From NCBI GenBank assembly GCA_003022435.1, contig PXUA01000011.1, positions 31,055 to 95,054 of the forward strand: a DNA stretch of 64,000 bases, read 5' to 3'. Numbering within the stretch: position 1 is the first letter of the stretch; every line of letters starts with the position of its first letter. The stretch is from Bacteroidetes bacterium SW_9_63_38 (GTDB lineage Bacteria; Bacteroidota; Rhodothermia; Rhodothermales; Salinibacteraceae). The notes beneath the pieces are model-generated. The model saw only the letters and a list, made by a program, of their open reading frames with translations, was not told the origin of the DNA and did not search any database. Below, in pieces: positions 9,144-18,825 of the stretch. The position numbers and the translations under genes were made by a program.

Positions 9144-9971
9144 TCAACGCGACCGGGTCACCCACACGGCGATGTAAATCGATAATTCGTAGAGGCCCAA
9201 GAGGGGAAGCGCCACGATGATCTGCGAAATGGGGTCCGGCGGCGTCAAGAACGCCCCCACACCCAGCACCACGAGCAGCGCATACTTCCGATACGCCCGC
9301 ATCGTGTCCGGGGTAAGAATACCCACTTTGGCCAGAAAGTACACGACCACCGGCAACTCAAAGAGAAGGCCCGTCCCCAGCGCCCAGAACGACACCATGC
9401 TGAAGTAGGTCATGATGTCGAAGTGGTTCTCAATCTGCGGCGACAACGTGTACTGGGCAAAAAACTGGAGCGCCAGCGGCGTCAGGATGAGGTACCCGAA
9501 CGCAATCCCGAGCAGAAAAAAGAACGCCGCAAAGACCGCCGCGAAGCGCATGCCCGACTTTTCACTCGGGTACAGCGCCGGCTCGACGAACTTCCACAGG
9601 TAGTACACGATCACCGGCGAGCCCGCGACCAGGCCGACGACGATGATGGTGCCGATGTCGGCAAAGAACTGCCCGGTGATCGTCCGATTGAGGAGGTTGA
9701 TCTCCGACGGATTCATGCCGAGCACCCCGTACATGAAGAAGTCCGGTCGGGTGGGCCCAATGAGAATCTGATTGACGATCCACTGACTGAAGAACGCACA
9801 GAGCACCGTGATGATGAGCACCCCGCCCCCGGCCTTGATGAGGGTCCATCGCAGCTCCTCGAGGTGGTCGAGGAACGGCATCACCCCCCGCTCGTCGGGC
9901 GCATCGCCCGCCGCCCCATCGCCCTGCACCCCGGGCGTCATCTCCGTGTCTGGCGAAACCCCCTCGGACAT
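9144..9971 (-). CDS. tatC: Sec-independent protein translocase TatC
   Basis: 275 residues with six predicted membrane segments. The N-terminus contains the conserved PFLDHLEELRWTL motif (residues about 32-44), which is the TatC signature for twin-arginine signal recognition, and a later PVVVYFLAKVGILTP segment plus LTPPDPISQIIVALPLLGLYE typical of the C-terminal half. The first 28 residues are acidic and poorly conserved. With TatA/TatB it exports folded proteins, a route heavily used by extreme halophiles. No tatA is visible next to it. The S41 protease gene lies 129 bases downstream on the same strand. Confidence 0.96.
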   Translation of the reverse strand: MSEGVSPDTEMTPGVQGDGAAGDAPDERGVMPFLDHLEELRWTLIKAGGGVLIITVLCAFFSQWIVNQILIGPTRPDFFMYGVLGMNPSEINLLNRTITGQFFADIGTIIVVGLVAGSPVIVYYLWKFVEPALYPSEKSGMRFAAVFAAFFFLLGIAFGYLILTPLALQFFAQYTLSPQIENHFDIMTYFSMVSFWALGTGLLFELPVVVYFLAKVGILTPDTMRAYRKYALLVVLGVGAFLTPPDPISQIIVALPLLGLYELSIYIAVWVTRSR

Positions 9972-10344
9972 ACTGCTACCGATCCGTGAAAAAGTGTGTC
10001 AAACAGCCCCCCAACTGTATAAGGCAGCTGCATCTTGCTTTATGATGAGCACAGGAGAGCGGTAGAGCACATCCTCCGTGCGTCCATGCCTCCAGGCATC
10101 CGTTCAGTCCGGGCCGATTGGTTGATGGACGGCAAAAGCGCCTCCGGCTCTCCCGACCCCTTCTCAGGTGCGAGTGCCCTGTCCGCCTGTGGAGACCCGG
10201 GACCCTCACCGGCGAAAGTGGCAGTCAAGACTGCCTCACGTACAAGACTGCCTCACACACGTCCAGTCCTGGGCTTGCCTGCCTCCGGCCGTCTGCTCTC
10301 CCTATCCTCAACGTCCAGACTCTCCCTCCACGCTCTCGTCCCGC
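9972..10344. other. Intergenic, no feature recognised
   Basis: 373 bases between tatC and the phosphoribosyltransferase gene, both on the minus strand. The segment contains short imperfect repeats (GACTGCCTCAC at two nearby places) but no ORF, hairpin terminator or repeat family that I can support. Confidence 0.4.
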
Positions 10345-10953
10345 CTACGCACTGTCGGATCCGCTGCTTTTTCCCTCCTGCAGATTGAGATCGAGCAGCG
10401 AATCAACCCACAGGCCCTCGGCCTCCACACGCGCCTGTCCGCTGCTCCAGGTAAAGTTGAAGAGCGTGAGCAGCCCGGTCACGTCGAGTCCCTCGCGTCG
10501 GAGCAGATGCAGGGCCCGGGACGCGCTGCGGCCGCTATTCACGATGTCGTCGAGCAGCACGACCGGCTTTTCCGAGTCGATGGGCCCCTCTACGAGACGA
10601 CGGCGCCCGTGCTCCTTGCGTTCGTCACGCACGAGCCCCCCCGTGAACTCGTCGCCCTCGGAGGCCGCCAACACGCTACACACGAGGGGATAGGCTCCGA
10701 AGCCGTAGCCGACGACCTGATACACGTCCCGGTCGTGCAGCCGATCGGCCAGCACTTCCCCCACTTCCGTAAAGAGCTCGCCGTCGAGCATCGGAATCCG
10801 GGTGTCCAACAGCCAGCCGATGGGCTGTCCTCGCGGATCAGTGATCAACTCGTCTTCCCGACGAATGAGGGCCCGGTCGTACAGACGCCGTCCGAGTTCC
10901 ACAAGGTCGGCGCGTGCGGACGAGCTCAATGTACTGCGATCCATCGACGGCAT
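10345..10953 (-). CDS. Orotate phosphoribosyltransferase-like protein
   Basis: 202 residues. The PRPP-binding loop VVLLDDIVNSGRSAS is at 131-145, and VRDERKEHGRRRLVEG at about 108-123 matches the catalytic Lys/Arg loop of orotate phosphoribosyltransferases. The N-terminal IGWLLDTRIPMLDGE fits the OPRT hood region. It would transfer phosphoribose from PRPP to orotate or another base in the cytosol. Residue-level details differ from textbook PyrE, and the gene is not near other pyrimidine genes, so a paralog with another substrate is possible. It sits on the minus strand downstream of glyA with a gap of about 100 bases, possibly co-transcribed. Confidence 0.8.
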   Translation of the reverse strand: MPSMDRSTLSSSARADLVELGRRLYDRALIRREDELITDPRGQPIGWLLDTRIPMLDGELFTEVGEVLADRLHDRDVYQVVGYGFGAYPLVCSVLAASEGDEFTGGLVRDERKEHGRRRLVEGPIDSEKPVVLLDDIVNSGRSASRALHLLRREGLDVTGLLTLFNFTWSSGQARVEAEGLWVDSLLDLNLQEGKSSGSDSA

Positions 10954-11054
10954 CGAACCAACGGTGGAGTGCTGGAAGGGAACGGGGCGGAATGCCGATG
11001 TGGAAAGGATGAACCGTTCATCGCACGAGCACGTTCCGCTGGTCGTCGGCGTCT

Positions 11055-12362
11055 CTACGCGACGACAAAATCGTAGAGCGGGAACTCGTCACAGAGGGCA
11101 CTGACCTCCCGCTCCACGCGCTGCTGCACGTCCTCGTTCTCCGGATCCTGGAGCACGCGGTCGATGAGGTCGGCCACGTGGGCGAACTCGTCGGTGCCGA
11201 AGCCGCGCGTGGTCATGGCCGGCGTTCCAAGGCGAATGCCGCTCGTCACAAACGGGCTCTTGTCGTCGAACGGCACCATGTTCTTGTTGGCCGTAATGCC
11301 CGCGTTCTCCAGCACCGCCTCGGCGGTCTTGCCGGTGAGGCCCTTGTTGCGCAGATCAATGAGGATGAGGTGGTTGTCCGTCCCGCCGGAGACGAGGTCG
11401 TAGCCCCGCTTCTTGAACTCGGCGCCCATGGCCTGGGCGTTGTCGACCACCTGCTGGGCGTACTCGCTGAACGACGGCTGGAGCGCCTCTCTGAAGGCCA
11501 CGGCCTTCGCTGCGATGACGTGCATGAGCGGGCCGCCCTGCGTACCGGGAAAGACCGCGGAGTCGAGTAGTTCGCTCATCATCTTCGTGCGCCCGCTCTT
11601 GCGGGCCGTCTTGCCCATCGGGTTCTCGTAGTCGTCGCCCACCAGAATCATCCCGCCGCGCGGACCGCGAAGGGTCTTGTGGGTGGTCGTCGTGACCACG
11701 TGGGTGTGCGGCATCGGGTCGTTGAGGACTCCCCCGGCGATGAGCCCCGCCGTGTGTGCCATGTCCATCCAGAGGAACGCCCCCACTTCGTCGGCGATGT
11801 CGCGGAACTCTTCGTAGTCGAAGTCGCGCGGGTAGGCACTGGCCCCAATCGAAATCATCTCGGGATCGACCTCTTTGGCCCGGTCGCGCACCTTGTTCAT
11901 GTCGATGCGGCCGGTGTCCTTCTCGACGCCGTAGAACTCGGACTCGTACAGGATGCCGGAGAAGTTGACGGGCGAGCCGTGCGTAAGGTGGCCGCCGTGC
12001 GAGAGGTCGAGCCCGAGCAACGTGTCCCCCGGATCCATGAGCGTCAGATAGACGGCCGCGTTGGCCTGGGCGCCGGCGTGCGGCTGTACGTTCACCCAGT
12101 CGCACCCAAAGAGCTCCTGGGCACGCTCCTGCGCGATTTCCTCGGCCACGTCCACGTGCTTGCAGCCACCATAGTAGCGCTTGCCGGGCAGCCCCTCGGC
12201 GTACTTGTTGGTAAGCGGCGTGCCCATCGCCTCCATCACCGGGCGCGAGGCAAAGTTCTCCGACGCAATGAGTTCCAGGCCCTCGTTCTGGCGCTGGACC
12301 TCGTTCTGGATCACGTCGTAGATCTCGGGGTCTTGCGTGTGCAGACTGCTCATCGGAACCAA
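11055..12362 (-). CDS. glyA: Serine hydroxymethyltransferase
   Basis: 435 residues (432 if the second ATG at 12353 is used, which also fits the family). The pyridoxal-phosphate lysine is Lys229 in [16 protein letters not shown]; other family segments are [10 protein letters not shown] (31-40), [16 protein letters not shown] (51-66), [10 protein letters not shown] and [14 protein letters not shown]. It interconverts serine and glycine using tetrahydrofolate, supplying one-carbon units. The sequence is full length with no missing catalytic residue. The upstream gap carries an inverted-repeat element of family 2. Confidence 0.98.
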   Translation of the reverse strand: MVPMSSLHTQDPEIYDVIQNEVQRQNEGLELIASENFASRPVMEAMGTPLTNKYAEGLPGKRYYGGCKHVDVAEEIAQERAQELFGCDWVNVQPHAGAQANAAVYLTLMDPGDTLLGLDLSHGGHLTHGSPVNFSGILYESEFYGVEKDTGRIDMNKVRDRAKEVDPEMISIGASAYPRDFDYEEFRDIADEVGAFLWMDMAHTAGLIAGGVLNDPMPHTHVVTTTTHKTLRGPRGGMILVGDDYENPMGKTARKSGRTKMMSELLDSAVFPGTQGGPLMHVIAAKAVAFREALQPSFSEYAQQVVDNAQAMGAEFKKRGYDLVSGGTDNHLILIDLRNKGLTGKTAEAVLENAGITANKNMVPFDDKSPFVTSGIRLGTPAMTTRGFGTDEFAHVADLIDRVLQDPENEDVQQRVEREVSALCDEFPLYDFVVA

Positions 12363-12565
12363 ACGGATTGGGAAGACAAATCGATGGCGGGTGATGACGG
12401 CATTAGTTCGTTAAAGATACGACCTCGCCGCCACAACCTGAAGGGCTCAGGCAAAATTTAGGCAGGATTCGCTTTGCTGGTTTGATTTCCGAGCTTTGTA
12501 CGAGCGGGCGTGCAGACGGTCCCGCCCAATCGTGACGCACACGCGATTTTCGTGTGTAACGCACC

Positions 12566-12693
12566 CTAGTGCAGCTTCAAACGATCTTTTGGGGAGATCA
12601 GTTTGCTATTGCTCCACGCTCCAGCTTGAGGTATGGACGGACGAGGTCCGTCCAAAGCTCGATTGCACAACGGACCAGTTGAAGCTGCACCAG
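12566..12693. repeat. Small inverted-repeat element (family 2), complete copy
   Basis: A 128-base element bounded by CTAGTGCAGCTTCAA on the left and TTGAAGCTGCACCAG on the right, 14 of 15 positions matching as inverted repeats. It has no coding capacity. A near-identical copy begins at 63903 and runs into the window edge. This copy contains a 23-base segment with the palindrome GGACGGAC-GAG-GTCCGTCC (about 12638-12656) that the other copy lacks. It looks like a miniature inverted-repeat transposable element, but no parent transposase with these ends is present in the window. Confidence 0.72.
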
Positions 12694-12988
12694 GAGTACT
12701 TCCTCCTCGGAGACCCTGGATCTCCTTGGTCAGGGCGCGTATTGCGTGATCCGTATTTCGCAATCCCAGTTTCGAGGTATCCGATTGTGGAGGCTTATCC
12801 AGTTTTGGGGACCGTGGCCTCGAGTACGCTTTGAGTTCAACTGTACCGTGGCCTCCACGCTCCCATGCCTCCATGCCTGTCTCGGCCGAAGAACATGACG
12901 CCGCCCCCCCCAGAAGGCCCCCCACCAATCCACAATCGACCTCCCCGTCCCCAACTCGAAATTCGACACTCGAAATTCCGAAATTGCG
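12694..12988. other. Intergenic, no gene seen
   Basis: Between the family-2 element and the DUF4159 gene. An ATTGCG/CGCAAT hairpin lies near 12743-12766. Short direct repeats (ACTCGAAATTCG / ACTCGAAATTCC) lie near 12955-12980, just beyond the stop of the DUF4159 gene. ORFs here do not look real. Confidence 0.4.
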
Positions 12989-13672
12989 TCAGTGCGTCAT
13001 CGCGTAGGCGAGGATATTGACCCCCATGCGGAAAGCCGCCCGCCGCTTCTCCGGCGGATTATCGTGGACGGATGCCGGATCCCATCCATCCCCCAGATCG
13101 GCCTCGTGTGTGTAGTACACCATCACCCGTCCCCCGTCGTCGAGAATCGCGTAGCCCTGGGGCCGCTCGCCGTCGTGCTTATGAACCTTGGGCGGCCCGT
13201 CCGGGATGTCGTACCGGGTGTGGTAGATCGGATGATCAAAGGGCAGTTCCACGAGCTCCTTCTCCGGGAAGACCTTCGCGAGCTCCTCGCGGATGTACTC
13301 GTCAAGGCCGTAGTTGTCGTCAACGTGTAGGAAGCCGCCCTGCAACAGATAGCGGCGCAGCCGATCGGCCTCCGCCGCGGAAAACGTCACGTTGCCGTGC
13401 CCCGTGAGGTACAGATACGGGTACGAAAACACCTTGTCACTCGTGAGCGCCACCACCTCCTCCTCCGTTCCCACGTCCATCAGGGTCTGCTCCCGCACAA
13501 ACGCCAGCAGTTCCACAAGCGACTTCCTGTCGCTGTACCAGTCGCCCCCCCCCTGGTACTTCACACGAGCAATGCGGATTGCGGAGTCGTCCTGCGCGTG
13601 TCCCGGCGGAACGCCGACCAGCACACTCCCCACGAGGACGAGAGTGAGAAGGCGAGTACCGAAAGGCGTCAT
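12989..13672 (-). CDS. DUF4159 domain-containing exported protein
   Basis: 227 residues from the ATG at 13672. A signal peptide (LLTLVLVGSVLVGVPPGHAQ) is followed by RIARVKYQGGGDWYSDRKSL, LTGHGNVTFSAAEADRLRRY, LLQGGFLHVDDNYG, FPEKELVELPFDHPIYH and NILAYAMTH, the ordered landmarks of DUF4159. Members are usually found alone as periplasmic proteins or as the C-terminal part of larger membrane proteins near MoxR/BatA genes in Bacteroidota. The glutamine-amidotransferase-like fold of the domain suggests binding rather than catalysis. The function is unknown. The region upstream of 13672 is divergent from a small membrane protein gene. Confidence 0.85.
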   Translation of the reverse strand: MTPFGTRLLTLVLVGSVLVGVPPGHAQDDSAIRIARVKYQGGGDWYSDRKSLVELLAFVREQTLMDVGTEEEVVALTSDKVFSYPYLYLTGHGNVTFSAAEADRLRRYLLQGGFLHVDDNYGLDEYIREELAKVFPEKELVELPFDHPIYHTRYDIPDGPPKVHKHDGERPQGYAILDDGGRVMVYYTHEADLGDGWDPASVHDNPPEKRRAAFRMGVNILAYAMTH

Positions 13673-13878
13673 AGCAAATACGTGTTGCATGCAACCGGGA
13701 GACGATAAAACTTGCACAGGGCACTCAGGTTCACCGCGCTTTTGATTCTCGCAGGCGGACCGTCTCTCTATCCAAACGCAAAACGCTCAACGCACCAACG
13801 CCTCATCGCAAACAGAGAACCCAATCCCCGCCCCCACCGTTGATCGACATGCGCCTCGTGTCACCAATCCGCCGACCG

Positions 13879-14085
13879 ATGTCGAAATTCCTCAAGACCC
13901 TTCTGCTGACCGCCGCCGCCACCGGTACCGCGGCGCTCATTCTCTACCAGCTCGACCTCGACGCCGCCCGCGAGGAACTGGCCGACGAGGCCCCGGAGAT
14001 TCCCGGCATGGCCGGTATGGACCCCGACGATATGGGCGAGGAAGACGTGGCCATGCTCCTGAACGAACTCGCTTCCCAGCTTTAA
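13879..14085 (+). CDS. Small membrane-anchored acidic protein, unknown
   Basis: 68 residues from the ATG at 13879; an upstream in-frame ATG at 13840 would add 13 basic residues. The N-terminus MSKFLKTLLLTAAATGTAAL continues into LILYQLD, a single signal anchor. The rest is strongly acidic with MAGMDPDDMGEEDVAMLLNE. The acidic composition matches this organism's proteins and supports real coding. No family recognised. It is followed after 126 bases by another small membrane protein on the same strand. Confidence 0.6.
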   Translation: MSKFLKTLLLTAAATGTAALILYQLDLDAAREELADEAPEIPGMAGMDPDDMGEEDVAMLLNELASQL

Positions 14086-14211
14086 CCTCATGCCCGTCCC
14101 CAACGCCGAGAGGACGCATGACGCGTCTCCTCACGACGCTCACTCTCAGGATGGAGACGGGGCACTCCGGTGCAATCATGCTCTTCCGCATCAATCCTGC
14201 CGTTTCGCACG

Positions 14212-14397
14212 ATGGCGTCTACTCGTGAATGCCCCTCCTGTGCCCTGGAGTTCGACGATACGGGCAATGTCGAGCGGTGCCCATACTGCGACTACGAATT
14301 TCCCCAGCGTCGCTCCTCCATCCACTGGGTGGCGTGGCTGCTGGTGCTGCTCCTCCTCTGGCCCGCCATCAAAGGCCTGATGTTCCTCTTCGGGTAA
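14212..14397 (+). CDS. Zinc-ribbon membrane protein, unknown
   Basis: 61 residues from the ATG at 14212 (an ATG at 14170 would add 14 residues before the zinc ribbon). Two Cys pairs, ECPSC and RCPYC, 17 residues apart form a rubredoxin/zinc-ribbon-like knuckle, followed by a basic PQRRSS stretch and one C-terminal membrane helix WVAWLLVLLLLWPAIKGLMF. This is a tail-anchored or type II small protein. Similar zinc_ribbon_2-type short membrane proteins are common and uncharacterised. Confidence 0.7.
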   Translation: MASTRECPSCALEFDDTGNVERCPYCDYEFPQRRSSIHWVAWLLVLLLLWPAIKGLMFLFG

Positions 14398-14439
14398 TGC
14401 CTGTCAACTCCCGAAAGCAAGGCCCCCGTCCGCGCCCTC

Positions 14440-14486
14440 ATGACTCCCAACCTCATGACCCATAACCTCATGACTCACAATTCGTA
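14440..14486. repeat. Short tandem array, about 15-base unit
   Basis: Three successive copies of a unit like CTCATGACTCCCAAC (with variants CTCATGACCCATAAC and CTCATGACTCACAAT) lie between the zinc-ribbon gene and the RoxA-like gene. A very similar 14-base unit repeats at 49705-49748. Confidence 0.6.
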
Positions 14487-14549
14487 ACGGGATTATCCAC
14501 CGGACCGGTACAAGCTCCTTCTTGCGAACCCAGGCAGACCGCCCCCCAC

Positions 14550-15731
14550 ATGCAGACCGCCCCTCCCACCTCGATCCTCCTCGGCGACCGCTCGCCCGCC
14601 GACTTCCTCGACACCTACTGGCAGAAGCAGCCCCTAGTGGTCCGCGACGCGCTTCCGGACTTCCAGTCGCCCCTCTCGCCGAACGAACTGGCCGGGCTTG
14701 CCTGCGAGGACGGCGTCGAGAGCCGCCTTATCCTCAAGGACGGGGGCGAGTACCCGTGGGAGCTGCGGCACGGCCCCTTCGCTCCCGAGGACTTTACGGA
14801 GCTGCCGCAGTCGCACTGGACGGTGCTCGTGCAGGAAGTCGACCGCCTCATTCCGGAGGTGGGCGCCCTGCTCGACCGCTTCCGATTCCTCCCCGACTGG
14901 CGCCTCGACGACGTGATGGTAAGCTACGCGCCGACGGACGGAACCGTGGGACCGCACCTTGACAACTACGATGTCTTCTTGATTCAGGGAGCGGGGCATC
15001 GGCGCTGGGAAATCGGCACCACCCCGGTCGAGAACGAAACCATCGTCCCGGACCTCGACGTGCGCATCCTTGAGAATTTCGCCCCCGACGAGGAGTTCGT
15101 CCTGGGTCCCGGCGACCTGCTGTACCTGCCGCCCCGCGTGGCGCACCACGGCGTCGCCACCGACGACGCCTGCATGACTTACTCGGTCGGCTTCCGCGCC
15201 CCGACCCACCGCGACCTCGTGGGCGACTTCCTGCAGTACGCCCTCGAACAGATCGACCCGGACACCCGCTACAGCGACCCGGGCCTGACGCCCGTCGAGC
15301 ATCCCGGCGCCCTCCACGACGACGCCCGTACCAAGGTACACGACCTCCTCCATGGTCTCCTCGACGACAACACTGTCGACCGGTGGCTCGGCGAATACCT
15401 GACACGTCCGACACGCGACCGCGCGGCCGCACCGCCCCGGCAGCCGCTCTCGGCCGAGGCCCTCACCGACGCTCTCCGCCAGGGCACCGACCTGCGTCGC
15501 GGCCCCGTCGCGCACCTCGCCTTTCTGGAGCACGACGACGGCACCGCCACCCTCTTCGTCAACGGCGAGGCCCAGGCGCTCGACGCCGACCTCGCCTACG
15601 CGGCGCCCCTCCTAACGGGGCGTCAGGTCCTTCCCGCCGACACTCTCACCCCGCACCTCGACGACGAAGCATTCGTGGCATTGATCACCGACCTCGTCAA
15701 CGACGGCGTGCTTGAGCTCGATGCGACATAG
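14550..15731 (+). CDS. roxA: RoxA/YcfD-like 2-oxoglutarate oxygenase (ribosomal protein uL16 arginine hydroxylase type)
   Basis: 393 residues, matching the YcfD/RoxA length. The cupin/JmjC iron site is visible as H136-x-D138 in GPHLDNYDVFLIQGAGHRRW and a distal His near 199 in GDLLYLPPRVAHHGVA. The N-terminal WQKQPLVVRDALP and the YPWELRHGPF region are family landmarks, and the acidic C-terminal winged-helix-like half (residues about 230-393) is the dimerisation/substrate region. In E. coli the enzyme hydroxylates Arg81 of uL16 using O2, Fe(II) and 2-oxoglutarate. The gene appears monocistronic, converging on the RND exporter gene. Confidence 0.92.
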   Translation: MQTAPPTSILLGDRSPADFLDTYWQKQPLVVRDALPDFQSPLSPNELAGLACEDGVESRLILKDGGEYPWELRHGPFAPEDFTELPQSHWTVLVQEVDRLIPEVGALLDRFRFLPDWRLDDVMVSYAPTDGTVGPHLDNYDVFLIQGAGHRRWEIGTTPVENETIVPDLDVRILENFAPDEEFVLGPGDLLYLPPRVAHHGVATDDACMTYSVGFRAPTHRDLVGDFLQYALEQIDPDTRYSDPGLTPVEHPGALHDDARTKVHDLLHGLLDDNTVDRWLGEYLTRPTRDRAAAPPRQPLSAEALTDALRQGTDLRRGPVAHLAFLEHDDGTATLFVNGEAQALDADLAYAAPLLTGRQVLPADTLTPHLDDEAFVALITDLVNDGVLELDAT

Positions 15732-15825
15732 CTTCACCGCGCTCTTCCCCAGAATCGGAACGTGTGGAGATGCCCCCCTCCGCGAGGCAAAAACACACCC
15801 ACACGCCCATACGACGCCCAAACCC

Positions 15826-18408
15826 TTACGCCGCCCCCTCCTGAGCAGACGGCTCAGCGTCTGGAAGATTCCCCGGCGCTACGTCCGCGTCTTCCAACCA
15901 CTGAAAGAGCGCCGGCAGAAAGACGAGCGCCGCCAGCAGGGTCGTGCCGAACCCGACGACGGCCAGCGTCCCGATGGAGTTCAGACCCGGGTGAAAACTC
16001 AACACCAGTCCCCCGAAGCCTACCGCCGTGGTGAGGTTGCCGATGAACACGTGCTCGCCCGTGGAGCGGAGGACCGTCCCAATCGATCCGTGTCCCTCCT
16101 CCCGGTACCGATGCACCATGTGTACGCCGTCATCGTTGCCGATTCCCAGGAGGGCCGGCAGCACGATCATGTTGTAGAAGTTGACCATCAGGCCGAACAC
16201 CTCCATCAGGAGCAGCATCCAGAGAATGCCCACGACGAGGGGGATCAGGGCCATCAGTGCCCACCGCATGTCCCGGAAGTGAAGCAGCATCAGGAGCGCG
16301 ACGACAAGAAACACCCCGCCGATCATCCAGGGGGCCTCGCGCTGTAGAATCATAAGCATCTCGGCCGCCACGATCTGCGTCGATCCGGCGTGGTACGTGT
16401 CTCCGTCCTCGGTCGTGACCGTACCGACATCCTTGGCAAACGCAATCGACTTTCGCCCGTCCGACACCCCCACGGAGGGATACACAATGACGAACTGCCC
16501 GAGGTCGCCGTCCTTCGTCGTGTACTCCTCTCGCAGAAACTCCGGCACCTGGTCGAGCGAGATCGGCGCGCGCGTCTGCGACCCACGACGCAGTTTCTGC
16601 ATCCCCTCGGAGGTGTCATCCTTCAGGAACCGGTTCTCCGTCGCCGTCTGCTGGATTTCGGCGATGCGCCTCAGCTTGCGCTGCTGGGCGGTGTCGGCCA
16701 CCGGAAACCGCTCCTGCAGGCTTTCGACGGCGAGAATCGTCGGCGAGGTCGTGTCGGTTCGCATCTTTGTTCGCAATGCTTGCACAATCTCCGGCACGTC
16801 CTCCTGGCTGTCGGCGACAATGTAGGCCGGATTGTCTCGATCCTGTCCGCCGGTACTGGTACGCCCGACGTACTGGGACTTCTCATCGTACTCCGTGAAC
16901 GCCGGCTCCAGCGCCCCGAAATCATACTGAAACTGGACCCGGGGCAGGAACGCAAGAGCCGCCACGAGGGCGATGCCACTGCCGACGACAACGGTCCGCG
17001 CTCCGGGAAACCGCCCCCCGACCCGCGAGCCCTCGGCCTCCGGCTCCATGCCCGGGGCCGACTCCAAATCGAGAAGACGGATGCGTTCGAAGAGCGCGAG
17101 CAGGGCCGGCATCACGATGACCGTCGCCAGAAATGCGAATATAACCCCTGTCCCCGCAACGGCCCCAAATTCACTGAAGCCCTTGAAGTCCGCAAGGGTG
17201 AGCACGTAGAGCGCGACCGCGGTCGTGAGTGCCCCGATGGCAATGGCCTGCCCGGTGCTCGTAAAGGTCGTATCGACGGCGTCCACGATCGACTGCCCTT
17301 GGGCCCGCTCCTCGGCGTACCGCCCGTAGAAGTGAATGCCGTAGTCGATCCCGAGCCCAAAGAGAATGAGCCCGAGCGTCGAGGTCATGAGGTTCAATTC
17401 CCCGAACAGGAGATAGGCCGCCCCGCCCGTCCACGTCAGGCTCATAAAGAGCGGCAGGCCGATCAGCAAGCCCAGGAAGGGGGCCCGAAGCAGCTCCTGC
17501 AGGAGCACCGTTCCGTTGAACGTGCCGCCGGCCCGGGCCCGGTAGGCCTTGTAGAAGAAGTAGAGAATCACGATGAGGACGACGCACGCCACGCCCACCC
17601 CGAACGACCCCGCCACGTCGCTCCGAATCGTCTGCACCTGCACGAGCTGCCGGTAGAGGCGCCCGGACAGCACCACCTTCATCTCCGGGTGATAGGACGC
17701 CGGCTCCATCCGGTCCACGAGGGTTCGGACGTCAGCGTACAGGTTCTCGATGAACCCGAGATTGGTGTTGCCGCTGGAGGGATAAAACCGAAGGGCCATC
17801 GTCGTGCTGTCGCCCGAAATCGGGTACCGCTTCCCGACGACCCGATCGTACACCGCCTGCAGTTGTTCAGCGTCGTTCTCGGCCCGAGCCGAATCCGCCT
17901 CTTCGTCCTCGTCGATCTCCACGTAGAAGGGATTGGCCTCGCGCCGGGCCTGCTTCGCCTCCTCGATCTTGTTCTGGAGAACGTCTTCGACCTGGGCCAG
18001 CTCCGGATCCGACGCGAAGTAGAGCGCGTTTTCCTGCAGAAACTCCACCTCCCGCTTGTACTCGACGCGCCTCAGGTAGGACTGCGTCGAATCGTCGCGC
18101 CGCTTCAACGAAAGGGCTTTCGGAATGAAATCCTCCGCGAAGGCCTTGTTGGCCTCGAACGACGGACTAACGATGGCCACGGCCATGTCCTTTCCACTTC
18201 CCCCCCCCAGCGTCTCCTCCAGGGTCTCCAGGGCCTGGACGCTATCGTAACTGTCCGGGACGAGGTTCGCGATGTCCGTGTCGATCGTCAGGTCCTGCGC
18301 CAGGTGCAGCCCCCCGGCCGACAGCAGAACGGCCCCCAACAGGACCCACACGGCGTGCTGTACGGCCCCGCGGACAACAGGGCGAAGGAGGTCGAAAACG
18401 CACTTCAT
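15826..18408 (-). CDS. RND-superfamily (MMPL/HpnN-like) exporter
   Basis: 860 residues from the ATG at 18408; a longer reading from 18489 adds 27 non-hydrophobic residues. The topology is two repeats, each with one leading helix, a large periplasmic loop and five clustered helices. The paired RND motifs are GLGIDYGIHFYGRYAEE in the first half and GIGNDDGVHMVHRYREE in the second. This two-repeat form without a separate adaptor resembles HpnN hopanoid transporters and other MMPL proteins. It probably moves a lipid or hydrophobic molecule using the proton gradient. The two periplasmic loops are highly acidic. No obvious partner gene is adjacent, and the substrate is unknown. Confidence 0.9.
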   Translation of the reverse strand: MKCVFDLLRPVVRGAVQHAVWVLLGAVLLSAGGLHLAQDLTIDTDIANLVPDSYDSVQALETLEETLGGGSGKDMAVAIVSPSFEANKAFAEDFIPKALSLKRRDDSTQSYLRRVEYKREVEFLQENALYFASDPELAQVEDVLQNKIEEAKQARREANPFYVEIDEDEEADSARAENDAEQLQAVYDRVVGKRYPISGDSTTMALRFYPSSGNTNLGFIENLYADVRTLVDRMEPASYHPEMKVVLSGRLYRQLVQVQTIRSDVAGSFGVGVACVVLIVILYFFYKAYRARAGGTFNGTVLLQELLRAPFLGLLIGLPLFMSLTWTGGAAYLLFGELNLMTSTLGLILFGLGIDYGIHFYGRYAEERAQGQSIVDAVDTTFTSTGQAIAIGALTTAVALYVLTLADFKGFSEFGAVAGTGVIFAFLATVIVMPALLALFERIRLLDLESAPGMEPEAEGSRVGGRFPGARTVVVGSGIALVAALAFLPRVQFQYDFGALEPAFTEYDEKSQYVGRTSTGGQDRDNPAYIVADSQEDVPEIVQALRTKMRTDTTSPTILAVESLQERFPVADTAQQRKLRRIAEIQQTATENRFLKDDTSEGMQKLRRGSQTRAPISLDQVPEFLREEYTTKDGDLGQFVIVYPSVGVSDGRKSIAFAKDVGTVTTEDGDTYHAGSTQIVAAEMLMILQREAPWMIGGVFLVVALLMLLHFRDMRWALMALIPLVVGILWMLLLMEVFGLMVNFYNMIVLPALLGIGNDDGVHMVHRYREEGHGSIGTVLRSTGEHVFIGNLTTAVGFGGLVLSFHPGLNSIGTLAVVGFGTTLLAALVFLPALFQWLEDADVAPGNLPDAEPSAQEGAA

Positions 18409-18537
18409 ACGGACAGAGATCGCTGAGTGAAGAGCCGTGCCCTCGATGGCCGCTCCGGTCGGCCCAGAAAGCGGCTCCCTCCAGGACAATGGCAGTTCGT
18501 CTCGCGGCGTCGCTATGTCCCCAACCTCCCCCGTTCC

Positions 18538-18642
18538 TACTGATACGTGAATGGGTTCTTAAAGACGATTCCGACCAGTAGCGGACCACGGTCCTCCCCG
18601 TAGGAGAGAATAAAGTTTACCTACCCGTGCACGGATCAGTAA
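18538..18642. repeat. Dispersed terminally inverted element (family 1), short complete copy
   Basis: It begins TACTGATACGTGAATGG and ends CCGTGCACGGATCAGTAA, the two inverted ends of the family. The next inner blocks, TTCTTAAAGACGATTCCGA and GTTTACCTAC, are also shared with the 21055 copy in the opposite orientation. At 105 bases it is the shortest complete copy. It lies between the divergent RND exporter and DinB genes, so both promoters are next to or within it. The rest of the gap 18409-18825 shows nothing else. Confidence 0.8.
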
Positions 18643-18825
18643 AGCCGCGGTCAGCAGGGCATTCGTGTCGGCCTGCCCAACGGAGGCGCTCGCTCAATTG
18701 GTTCTTTTCCGGAACTGTACCCCGGGGCGTTCCCCTTCATACCGTCCTCCGCTTTTAATCCACGCCGCCCCTGCCCGACGCAACACTGGGCAGAGGCGTT
18801 TCCTTCTGCCAACGCCCCTGGGACC

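Noticed and set aside
16390..18426. Long plus-strand ORF antisense to the RND exporter gene
   Set aside because: It is a frame shadow: its translation is His/Arg/Val-rich without any family motif, while the minus-strand reading is a clear exporter with paired RND motifs.
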